6,768 bases of DNA from assembly GCA_900544635.1 (NCBI GenBank), contig UQVV01000098.1, forward strand, positions 1 through 6,768. Reading direction: 5' to 3'. The stretch comes from an uncultured Cloacibacillus sp. (GTDB taxonomy: Bacteria; Synergistota; Synergistia; Synergistales; Synergistaceae). Position 1 is the first letter of the stretch. Each line of letters starts with the position of its first letter. Both the position numbers and the translations under genes were made by a program. The notes beneath the pieces are model-generated. The model saw only the letters and a list, made by a program, of their open reading frames with translations. It searched no databases and was not told the DNA's origin. Positions 1 through 5,654 of the stretch are shown piece after piece.

Positions 1-461
1 CGGTTTCGTTCCATCCTGCCGTTGGTGTGGCACTCGGGCGCGAGCGCCGCGTCCATCGAGGCGAGGCGCAGCTTGAGCGGCGTCTTGACGCCGAGCATCT
101 CGGCGGCCTCTATGCACATGCCGGCGAGTATGTCGGCGTAGTCCTCTCTGTCGCGAAGGCGCACGAGCTTGTCCTGGAGACGGCCCATCGCCTCGGAGAG
201 GATTCTGTTCTGAAGGCGCAGCGTCTCCGTCGACTTGTCCCTCTCTGCGGAGAGTATCTGACGGCGGCGTATGTCCTCGGCGCGTTTGCGCGCGTCCTGA
301 AGCACGAGGTCCACCTCGTGCTGGAGCTTCTCGTTCTCGCGCGCGAGCCACGCCTCCGCGTCCTTGTGGCCGCGGGCCAGGTTGCTCTTCCGCTCGTCGC
401 CGGCCCGGTTAAGGATTATGTCTCTGAGATTGTTGACTTTTTCTGCTGATACTTCGTTCAT
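1..461 (-). CDS. atpE: V-type ATP synthase subunit E (partial, 3' end outside window)
   Basis: Peripheral-stalk (stator) subunit of the V/A-type ATPase; with subunit G/H it forms the rod that ties the catalytic A3B3 head to the membrane subunit I. The reading frame is open to the left edge, giving 153 residues of a family usually about 185-200 long, so roughly the last 30-50 residues are missing because of the window, not a mutation. Residues about 35-100 are a charged, Ala/Arg/Glu-rich helix expected to be coiled coil; LRDREDY (102-108) followed by a hydrophobic helix ending EAAEMLG (118-124) is the usual entry to the C-terminal globular domain. The start at 461 was chosen because AGAGGTG (469-475 on the other strand) lies 7 bases upstream; another in-frame ATG at 467 (adding MK) is too close to that site. 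It is the last gene of the operon visible here. The name should not be confused with F-type atpE, which encodes subunit c. Confidence 0.88.
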   Translation of the reverse strand, partial: MNEVSAEKVNNLRDIILNRAGDERKSNLARGHKDAEAWLARENEKLQHEVDLVLQDARKRAEDIRRRQILSAERDKSTETLRLQNRILSEAMGRLQDKLVRLRDREDYADILAGMCIEAAEMLGVKTPLKLRLASMDAALAPECHTNGRMERN

Positions 462-487
462 CTTCATTCACCTCTTGTGTCGGTCCG

Positions 488-557
488 GCCCCGAAAGGGG
501 CGAACTCCCGCGCTGCGCGCGGAGAAGCCCCGCCGGAAAACGAAACAGGCGGCGGGC
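488..557 (-). promoter_or_regulatory. Cluster of three GC-rich inverted repeats between subunits F and E
   Basis: The 102-base gap between the F stop and the E start is nearly filled by three potential hairpins. Arms in plus coordinates are 527-535 with 550-557 (8 bp with one bulged C), 505-513 with 517-524 (8 bp with one bulge, three-base loop), and 488-492 with 497-501 (GCCCC/GGGGC, four-base loop). None is followed by a T-tract on the minus strand, so they do not look like intrinsic terminators. Likely roles, by inference, are stabilising or processing the polycistronic mRNA between the F and E cistrons, or partial attenuation. The repeats are seen directly; the function is not. Confidence 0.5.
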
Positions 558-563
558 CGCCGG

Positions 564-872
564 CTACATCTTTACGCCGATGGCCTCCTGCACGTATTTC
601 GTAAGGAAATCGGGTCCGCGCTTCGTGCCGAACCTGTCCGGTATCTCGACGACGAGCGGCAGCTCGCCGCGCTCGCGAAGCTGGCGCACGGCGTCCTCCG
701 CCATTTCCGCCGCCTTCTCCGTTATCGCGAGAATCGCGAGGTCGCGGATTTTCAGCGCTTCGCGGATGGCGTCGTGCGTCTCTTCAGGCGTGTGTACAAG
801 CGTCCCTTCGATGCCCGCGAGGCGCATGCCTACGAGGGAGTCGTGATTGTCGCTCACAAGGTACGCTTTCAT
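564..872 (-). CDS. atpF: V-type ATP synthase subunit F
   Basis: Small central-stalk subunit that binds subunit D and rotates with it inside the A3B3 head; in studied enzymes it modulates coupling and ATPase activity. The product is 102 residues, the normal length for the family. Recognisable family features are a beta strand at the N-terminus (MKAYLVSD), GMRLAGIEG (15-23), the second strand and helix AILAITEKAAE (46-56), the third strand LPLVVEIPD (71-79), and a C-terminal helix ending AIGVKM (97-102). This is a Rossmann-like alpha/beta fold with a C-terminal helix that packs on D. The start at 872 gives the expected N-terminus; the Shine-Dalgarno site is modest (GGAG at 884-887, 11 bases away). 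It lies 19 bases after the K stop, so it is probably cotranscribed and translationally coupled with K. A hairpin-rich gap follows before E. Confidence 0.93.
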   Translation of the reverse strand: MKAYLVSDNHDSLVGMRLAGIEGTLVHTPEETHDAIREALKIRDLAILAITEKAAEMAEDAVRQLRERGELPLVVEIPDRFGTKRGPDFLTKYVQEAIGVKM

Positions 873-891
873 CTGACCGGAGTCTCCGAGC

Positions 892-1320
892 TTAGAGCTT
901 CTGGATTATCAGCAGCGAGACGATGACGCCGTAGATAGCGATACCTTCCGCAAGGCCGAGGTAGATGAGCGTCGTTCCGAGCATCTCAGGCTTCTCGCCG
1001 ACGAGCCCCATAGCGGCGGAGCCGACGTTCGCGACTGCGAAGCCCGCGCCGACGCAGGCGATGGCCGTAGCGGCCGCCGCGGCTATGAAGCCGAGGCCAG
1101 CTCCGATGGAGACTTCCTTCGCCACCGCGGCGGCTTCCTCTGCCGCGACCGAGGTGCCGGAGAAGAGCGCGAGCAGCGCGCCGGTGAGCACGAGCAGCGA
1201 CGAAACGGCGAGCGCCGTCGTGTATATCTTCCTGCCGTTCTCCATACGCTTATTTCTGAGGACGAGCCCCGCCACTACAAGAGCCGCCACCGTACCGCCG
1301 CTTAACATCAGTCCAAACAT
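892..1320 (-). CDS. atpK: V-type ATP synthase subunit K (rotor ring proteolipid)
   Basis: Membrane rotor-ring subunit (c/K); several copies form the ring that carries ions past subunit I. The 142-residue product has four hydrophobic segments: about 4-21, 33-54, 73-98 and 116-139. The second half is the true proteolipid hairpin: a Gly/Ala-rich helix with GAGFAVANVGSA (91-102), a polar loop GEKPE (108-112), and the final helix with LAEGIAIYG, where Glu125 is the expected ion-binding carboxylate. The first half lacks an equivalent carboxylate and has a basic loop (RNKRMENGRK, 22-31), so it is an N-terminal membrane extension and not a second ion-binding repeat; I recall similar extensions in K subunits of other bacterial V-type enzymes. 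The GxGQG-type Gln seen in many sodium rings is not visible, mildly favouring protons. AAGAAGGAG lies 10 bases before the ATG, preceded by an A/T-rich leader, consistent with high expression. Confidence 0.93.
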   Translation of the reverse strand: MFGLMLSGGTVAALVVAGLVLRNKRMENGRKIYTTALAVSSLLVLTGALLALFSGTSVAAEEAAAVAKEVSIGAGLGFIAAAAATAIACVGAGFAVANVGSAAMGLVGEKPEMLGTTLIYLGLAEGIAIYGVIVSLLIIQKL

Positions 1321-1330
1321 TGAAATGCAT

Positions 1331-1362
1331 CTCCTTCTTGAATTTTTCGTTTTTTATAAGTT
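1331..1362 (-). promoter_or_regulatory. A/T-rich leader and strong ribosome binding site of subunit K
   Basis: Immediately upstream of the K start the minus strand has an A-rich run of about 23 bases (plus-strand 1340-1362) ending in the Shine-Dalgarno sequence AAGAAGGAG (1331-1339). The surrounding genes are strongly GC-rich, so this tract stands out. An unstructured A/U-rich region before a strong ribosome site is known from the E. coli F-type subunit c gene, where it boosts translation to supply the many copies needed for the ring. The same role is inferred here by analogy. A TATAAA-like string lies inside the tract, but I found no matching -35, so an internal promoter is not supported. 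Confidence 0.45.
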
Positions 1363-1365
1363 CTG

Positions 1366-1389
1366 CCGCGCCGGACGAACGCCGCGCGG
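1366..1389 (-). promoter_or_regulatory. Intercistronic hairpin between subunits I and K
   Basis: An inverted repeat in the 89-base I-K gap pairs CCGCGC(c)GG (1366-1374) with CCGCGCGG (1382-1389), giving 8 bp with one bulged C and a seven-base loop. No T-tract follows on the minus strand, so termination is unlikely. It sits just upstream of the A/T-rich leader of K. A plausible role is to protect the 5' end of a processed mRNA starting at K, or to separate translation of I from that of the much more abundant K; this is inference. Confidence 0.45.
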
Positions 1390-1409
1390 GTGTTACGATT
1401 TTAACGCGC

Positions 1410-3380
1410 CTATATCTCTTCGGCGCTCGTCTTGGAATATTTGCCGCGGTCGCGCTTCCAGCCTACGGGCTTGAAGGCGCTGCCGCCGCCCTTGTAGAAC
1501 TTGCCGAAGAACTCGTAGTATTCGAGACGCAGCGTCTGTATGAAGACTATGAGCCCTTCGAGCCCGACTATGATGAGGTTGCCGAGCACGAGCACGATGC
1601 CTTTCATCACGATTCCGCCGGGCAGCGTGTGCACCATGTTCGAGAGCATGATGACCGCGAGCGAGAGTCCGACGTGGTTCAGCGCGAAGGCCGCGAGGCG
1701 GACGAACGACGCCGTGTTCGAGAGGAACGAGAGCAGGCTGTGCACTATCTCAAACATGTTGAGCACCGGCGACTCGCCCTCGCCCTTTTCATGCAGCAGG
1801 TAGCGCGCGAGCACGTCGCGGAATACCATCAGCACGAGCATGACGAGCGCGCCGCCCCACATGGCGCTGGCGAGCGTGTCCGACACGGGCGTGCCGGTGA
1901 TGTATATCATAGCGAGCGCGCAGAGCAGCCAGTAGAGCAGAAGCCCCGCCATTCCCTGCCCGTCGAAGAGCAGCCGTCCGAAGTCGTGCGCCCGGTACTG
2001 CTTGACCATGTTGAGCACGAGGCCGAGACTTATCATGATTACGCCGACGCATATCGCTATCGCTATGAGCCTGTTGATGTCGTGCATCGGGCTGAGCCAC
2101 ACCGCGGGCAGCAGGTCCTCCATGCCGAAGATGCTGCCGTAGAGGAATCCGAATATGACCGACGATGCCGCCGCCATCTTCATGACGCGGCCGAGCGAGC
2201 TGCGCATGATGCCGCGCTTCACGAGGAAGGCCGAGCCGAGGAAGATCATCAGGCCGTGGCCGACGTCTCCGAACATGAACCCGAAGAAGAGGACGAACGA
2301 TATCGCGACGAAGGGCGACGGGTCCATCTCTCCGTATGACGGGAGGCTGTAGAGCGCGACGATGTCCTGGAACGAGCGGACTATCGCGTTGTTCTTGAGC
2401 TTTATCGGTATGCGTATGCCGAGGGACGAGATGTCGCTCGTGTCCTCGACGATGAGCGTCGTGCCCGGGGCTTCGGCGGCTACGGTCTCGCTTATCGCGG
2501 CGTAGGTGTCCGCCGGAATCCAGCCCGAGAGGACGAACATGCCGCTGACCTCGCCGTGGCCTTTGCATACGTCGTAGACGCGCTGCATCGTGTAGAGCTC
2601 GGAGAAGAGCAGCTCGTACTTCTCGCGGTGCTCGCGCAGCATCTCCTTCGCCGCCTTCGCAAGGCCGCGTATCGCGCGCTGGTGGTTGAAGATGCGCTTT
2701 TCGATGAGCTCGAGCGGGTTGTCGCTCTCGATCTGCGCCGCTATCTCCTTCAGCGAGAATTCCTTGAAGTAGACGGCGTCGAGCAGCTTCTTCGTCGAAT
2801 CGGCGTAGTCGGGCGAGGTGATGACGAGCGCCCATGTGTTGCCCTTCGACGCGGTGAGGCTGTTGACGACTATCGGGGACTCCTCGGTGCTTTCCTGGAG
2901 GCGCTGGAAGTTGTCGTTCGTGAGGCATCCGAAGAAGGCCTTCGCGAAGCTGCCCTCCGCGAGGTCCATCGGCCCGAAGCGCGTGCCGTGCAGCGCTTCG
3001 ACGAAGAGCTTCGCCGCCTGCAGCAGCTCTTCCTCGTCGACGAGCGCGCTGCGGCGCTGGTCCCATATCTGGAGCCTGTTCGACGTCTGCTCGACGAGCA
3101 TGCGCGCCTTCGTGAGCGTGAAATCCTTCTTGATGGTCACGGGCTGCGGGTCGGGGACGGCCTCTCCCGCGACCTTCCATATTGCGGAAATTTTCGTGAC
3201 TAATATGTCGTAGGGATTTTCAGTCTCGGTGGTCAGCTTCGAGCGCAGCGACCTGTCGTTGATGAGCAGGTCGAGCGGCAGCGGCTGAAAGCCTCCCGTC
3301 AGGACCATCTGGCGGGCGACCGGCTCCATCTCGGACTGAGGCCCTATCATGGTCAGGGCGACCATTTTCATTACTGCCAT
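1410..3380 (-). CDS. atpI: V-type ATP synthase subunit I (membrane stator, a-subunit homologue)
   Basis: Large stator subunit that provides the ion half-channels facing the K ring and anchors the peripheral stalks. The 656-residue length is typical. Residues 1 to about 350 are the cytoplasmic arm, two alpha/beta lobes joined by long helices (about 90-130 and 210-270). The membrane half starts with FGFMFGDVGHG (366-376), continues with GFLYGSIFG (411-419), and has further hydrophobic segments at roughly 436-458, 474-495, 505-523, 541-575 and 583-615. LSNTASFVRLAAFALNH (553-569) carries Arg561, the expected essential channel arginine, and RLEYYEFFGKFYKGGG (617-632) is the conserved C-terminal signature. 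The start at 3380 has GGGGGTGA (3387-3394) six bases upstream and overlaps the end of C by 10 bases. An in-frame ATG at 3371 forms TAATG with the C stop and is the main alternative, removing three residues. Confidence 0.95.
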   Translation of the reverse strand: MAVMKMVALTMIGPQSEMEPVARQMVLTGGFQPLPLDLLINDRSLRSKLTTETENPYDILVTKISAIWKVAGEAVPDPQPVTIKKDFTLTKARMLVEQTSNRLQIWDQRRSALVDEEELLQAAKLFVEALHGTRFGPMDLAEGSFAKAFFGCLTNDNFQRLQESTEESPIVVNSLTASKGNTWALVITSPDYADSTKKLLDAVYFKEFSLKEIAAQIESDNPLELIEKRIFNHQRAIRGLAKAAKEMLREHREKYELLFSELYTMQRVYDVCKGHGEVSGMFVLSGWIPADTYAAISETVAAEAPGTTLIVEDTSDISSLGIRIPIKLKNNAIVRSFQDIVALYSLPSYGEMDPSPFVAISFVLFFGFMFGDVGHGLMIFLGSAFLVKRGIMRSSLGRVMKMAAASSVIFGFLYGSIFGMEDLLPAVWLSPMHDINRLIAIAICVGVIMISLGLVLNMVKQYRAHDFGRLLFDGQGMAGLLLYWLLCALAMIYITGTPVSDTLASAMWGGALVMLVLMVFRDVLARYLLHEKGEGESPVLNMFEIVHSLLSFLSNTASFVRLAAFALNHVGLSLAVIMLSNMVHTLPGGIVMKGIVLVLGNLIIVGLEGLIVFIQTLRLEYYEFFGKFYKGGGSAFKPVGWKRDRGKYSKTSAEEI

Positions 3381-4468
3381 GTGCGTTCACCCCCGTTGAA
3401 TATCGGCCTGATGAGGTATTTGATCGCGACGTTGCGGTCGTAGTTGTAGCGCACGTCTTCCACTACCCGAATGATGTCCGCCACTTCGTAGGCCTTGAGC
3501 AGGAAGTAGGCTATCGCCGTGTGGAATCCGGGGACGCCGCTTTTTAGTATCGAAAGGGCCTTGAGGTAGATGTACCTTTCTATCGACATGTCGAGCGCGA
3601 GCTCTTCGTCGTCTTCCTTCAGCGAGTTGGAGAATATCCTTCCGTAGACGGGGAACATCTCTTCCATCATCGCTATGCGTTCCTCAAGCCCCGCGCCCTT
3701 CGAGAGCTGGCGCAGGTGCTTTATCTTGACCTTGTACTTGACCGGCAGCATACGGCTTATCGTCTCTTCTATGCTCATGTTGTAGTAGCAGACGCATCTG
3801 TGGAAATAGTAGAGGTTGAGCAGGTCGAGGCGTTCGCCGAAGAGCGGCTCGAGTATCTCGCGCTCGTGCGCCGGGAGCTTGTTGATGTCGCTGTAGAGCT
3901 TCGTCTCCACGAGGTTGTCGATGGCGAATTCGAGCGCGAAGAGCGATTTTTCGCCGTTGATGAGGCGGCGCACAGGCTCGCGCAGCACGGCGTAGTACTG
4001 CGTGTTTACGAGCGCCTCGAGCACCTCGCGGTAGTCGCGGCAGTTGAGCAGAGCTTCGTATGGGAGCTTCGAGCTCGGGATGTGATAAAGGCGGCGGCGC
4101 ATCTCGTCGCGGTCGAGCCTTTTCGAGTGAATCCAGCGGAAGATGCTCTTGAGCTGCTCCGCCTCGTACCAGCTGAGCCAGTCGAGGAAGAAGTCGCGCC
4201 ACACGCCGAGCAGGTAGAAGAGGAAGGACTCCGCCTCCGCGAGCACGGACGAACGCAGCGCGTTCTCAAGGTCGATGCGGTGCACGTTGGCCGGGACGAG
4301 CGTCTCGAACTTGTCCTTGTAACCGGCCGTCTGCTTCAGGAACGCTGCTATTTCAGTTGTAGACTTGAGGCCGAGCAGAGCCCAGTACTCGTCCGCTTTC
4401 AGCAGCTGGCTGTAAAGCACGTGGGCCTTGACTCCGAGGGCCGTAGCCGAACCGTTCGAGAATGGCAC
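3371..4468 (-). CDS. atpC: V-type ATP synthase subunit C (AC39/d homologue)
   Basis: Funnel-shaped socket protein that sits on the K ring and receives the central shaft (D and F), linking ring rotation to the catalytic head. The all-helical 365-residue product matches the family in length and character. The N-terminal region has ALGVKAHVLYSQLLKADEYW (10-29), a middle repeat-like segment includes PYEALLNCRDYREVLEAL (136-153), and the C-terminal YFLLKAYEVADIIRVVEDVR (321-340) corresponds to the conserved helix ending most AC39 proteins. No membrane segment is expected. Translation begins with GTG at 4468, which overlaps the stop of the preceding stator gene by one base (TAGTG), with AGAGGCGG upstream, so it is probably translated by re-initiation. 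Its 3' end overlaps subunit I by 10 bases. Confidence 0.93.
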   Translation of the reverse strand: MPFSNGSATALGVKAHVLYSQLLKADEYWALLGLKSTTEIAAFLKQTAGYKDKFETLVPANVHRIDLENALRSSVLAEAESFLFYLLGVWRDFFLDWLSWYEAEQLKSIFRWIHSKRLDRDEMRRRLYHIPSSKLPYEALLNCRDYREVLEALVNTQYYAVLREPVRRLINGEKSLFALEFAIDNLVETKLYSDINKLPAHEREILEPLFGERLDLLNLYYFHRCVCYYNMSIEETISRMLPVKYKVKIKHLRQLSKGAGLEERIAMMEEMFPVYGRIFSNSLKEDDEELALDMSIERYIYLKALSILKSGVPGFHTAIAYFLLKAYEVADIIRVVEDVRYNYDRNVAIKYLIRPIFNGGERTWQ

Positions 4469-4815
4469 TAAATTCCGCCTCTTTTCTTAGAAACGAAGCC
4501 GTCTACTATTTCGGATACTATCGAGTCGATGACCGTGTCGGCGTTCTCCGCGAAGCGCTTCTGCATACGCTCGCGCTCCTCCTTGCCGAGGTTTACGATC
4601 TGCTCGGATTCGGTTTTTGCCGAGTTGAGGGCGGCCTCCATTAGATCCTTGGCCTGCCCGCGCGCGGCTGCCATGCGGCTCGTGCGCTCGGAGGAAAACT
4701 TCTCCTGCGCCGTCTGGAGCATAGACTCCGCCTCGTTCTTCGAGTCGCCGACTATGCGTTTGGCCTCCGACTCGGCCCCTAGCAGGACCGCCAAGACTTC
4801 CTGAAGAGTACTCAT
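4468..4815 (-). CDS. V-type ATPase subunit G/H (stator coiled coil)
   Basis: A 115-residue, strongly charged, almost wholly helical protein with the hydrophobic-heptad character of the V-type G/H stator subunits (COG2811-like); it is expected to pair with subunit E along its length to form the peripheral stalk. Residues about 10-90 (from LLGAESEAKRIVGDSKNEAE onward) are Ala/Glu/Lys-rich coiled coil without prolines, followed by a short amphipathic tail (ADTVIDSIVSEIVDGFVSKK) resembling the family C-terminus. No transmembrane segment is present, which argues against an F-type b subunit. AAGGAGG (4826-4832) lies 10 bases before the ATG. It starts 31 bases after the D stop and its own stop overlaps the C start (TAGTG). 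Sequence conservation in this family is low, so the assignment rests on composition, length and operon position. Confidence 0.82.
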   Translation of the reverse strand: MSTLQEVLAVLLGAESEAKRIVGDSKNEAESMLQTAQEKFSSERTSRMAAARGQAKDLMEAALNSAKTESEQIVNLGKEERERMQKRFAENADTVIDSIVSEIVDGFVSKKRGGI

Positions 4816-4846
4816 TGCGAAACTCCCTCCTTTGAACTGCGGGATG

Positions 4847-5464
4847 CTAATCCTTTATCTTTTTCTGCGCGAGCTTCATCCTCGTGAAGTCCTCGCGGTC
4901 GCTTTCTTCGAGCACGTCCGTGATGAAACGTATCTCCGCCATGTCCTTCGGTATGACGACCTTCTCGAGCGCGTTGACGCGGCGGTGCGTCTTGCGTATC
5001 TGCACCGCGAGGCGGTAGACGCTCGTCTCGATCTCCGCGAGCTGCGCGAGCAGCACCATGACGCGGCGGAACTTCGCGTAGGCCGCGTCCATCGCGCCGG
5101 ACGAGCCGTGGAACGAGTAGCTCGGTATCGCCTCGCCGTTAAGCGGGTCGATGTCGGGAATTTCAACTCCCATTATCGAGTGCAGGCGCACCGTTATATC
5201 GGTCGTTATAGGAATGGATTCTGAAATGTCGCCGACGGTGTCGATGCCGAGCGAGACGTTCGCCTTCTGGAGCGCGTCGTAGGCGTCCTGGAATATCTTC
5301 GCCACGTCCTCCTGAATCTTCTTCGCGGAGTCTATGTAGCGTACGAGCTCCATCATAAGCACCTGGCGCTTCTGGTCCAGGAGGTCGTGCCCGGACTGCG
5401 CCATCGCCATATCCTTCGTGAGTTTAACGAGGTTGCCTCGTGTCGGGGCGAGCTTTGAAGCCAC
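4847..5464 (-). CDS. atpD: V-type ATP synthase subunit D (central shaft)
   Basis: Rotating central shaft, the counterpart of F-type gamma, forming a long antiparallel coiled coil inside A3B3. The product is 205 residues, normal for the family. The signature N-terminus ASKLAPTRGNLVKL (2-15) starts the first helix of the coiled coil (to about 70); a variable middle (about 75-120) includes the ITTDITVRLHSIMGVEIP segment (86-103); the second helix runs from about 125 to the end, with RRVNALEKVVIP (161-172) as the C-terminal signature and a basic tail (KLAQKKIKD). The start is GTG at 5464: GGAGGAGGA (5471-5479) lies six bases upstream and the family N-terminus begins exactly there. The frame extends upstream to an ATG at 5533, but those 23 residues are unlike the family and lie in the divergent control region. 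Here D is the first gene of the operon; in many others it follows B. Confidence 0.95.
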   Translation of the reverse strand: MASKLAPTRGNLVKLTKDMAMAQSGHDLLDQKRQVLMMELVRYIDSAKKIQEDVAKIFQDAYDALQKANVSLGIDTVGDISESIPITTDITVRLHSIMGVEIPDIDPLNGEAIPSYSFHGSSGAMDAAYAKFRRVMVLLAQLAEIETSVYRLAVQIRKTHRRVNALEKVVIPKDMAEIRFITDVLEESDREDFTRMKLAQKKIKD

Positions 5465-5654
5465 GGATATTCCTCCTCCGAAAGTCCGCGCGTCACTTAC
5501 GCAGACCGCGCCGCCGTAATATAATCTCTTCATGCGCGTTTGGCGCGTAAACTGTGCGGCGCTGAATAATAAGAAGGTACTCCTCTGTCAGGGGGAACAC
5601 CTATCGCGCATTGTAACACTCAAACCGTTGTTCCGTAAGGGGGAAAAATCAGCA
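5465..5654. other. Divergent intergenic control region between subunit D and the CobT-like gene
   Basis: These 190 bases must hold the promoter for the CobT-like gene and, if D heads the operon, that of the ATPase operon. Near 5517-5525 is an AT-rich core (TAATATAAT) that reads as TATAAT on the plus strand and as TTATAT/TATATT on the minus strand. A weak hairpin can form at 5576-5601 (GGT..CTCC with GGGG..ACC). I found no cobalamin riboswitch core and no obvious large operator palindrome. Ribosome sites lie at both ends: GGAGGAGGA for D and AAGGGGG for the plus-strand gene. Confidence 0.5.
5497..5525 (+). promoter_or_regulatory. Possible promoter of the CobT-like gene
   Basis: A perfect TATAAT lies at 5520-5525. 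At 17-base spacing the -35 position reads TTACGC (5497-5502), a poor match to TTGACA. Transcription would start near 5532, leaving a leader of about 120 bases. A second, weaker pair is TTGGCG (5540-5545) with AATAAT (5565-5570), at a 19-base spacing. The call rests mainly on the -10 box. Confidence 0.3.

Noticed and set aside
488..557. Intrinsic terminator between F and E
   Set aside because: The stems are strong but no run of T follows any of them on the minus strand, and E continues the same functional set immediately downstream.
1351..1361. Internal promoter before K based on a TATAAA-like string
   Set aside because: No acceptable -35 hexamer lies 16-18 bases upstream; the tract is better explained as an A/T-rich translation leader.
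1320..2339. Long plus-strand open frame opposite subunit I (339 codons)
   Set aside because: It is antisense to well-recognised subunit I codons, very rich in His/Glu/Arg/Asp as expected from the complement of GC-rich coding sequence, and has no family resemblance.
1789..3180. Minus-strand open frame of 463 codons inside subunit I
   Set aside because: Out-of-frame shadow of subunit I, dominated by Arg, Ala, Gly and His; subunit I is intact across the same span with conserved motifs.
2556..3203. Plus-strand open frame opposite the N-terminal half of subunit I
   Set aside because: Antisense shadow in a GC-rich region with biased Glu/Arg/Val/Leu composition and no recognisable domain.
3716..4471. 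Plus-strand open frame opposite subunit C (251 codons)
   Set aside because: Antisense shadow; the minus-strand C protein is complete and in the expected operon position.
5465..5533. Upstream extension of subunit D to an ATG at 5533
   Set aside because: The added 23 residues do not resemble the family, and a near-perfect ribosome site sits just before the GTG at 5464, where the conserved ASKLAPTRGNL begins.
5532..5654. Upstream extension of the CobT-like gene to an ATG at 5532
   Set aside because: No ribosome site precedes it and the 41 extra residues are unlike the family; the ATG at 5655 has AAGGGGG at proper spacing.
5526..5654. Cobalamin riboswitch in the leader of the CobT-like gene
   Set aside because: Considered because cobalamin genes often carry one. 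The leader is too short for the full element and I could not find the conserved B12-box core.
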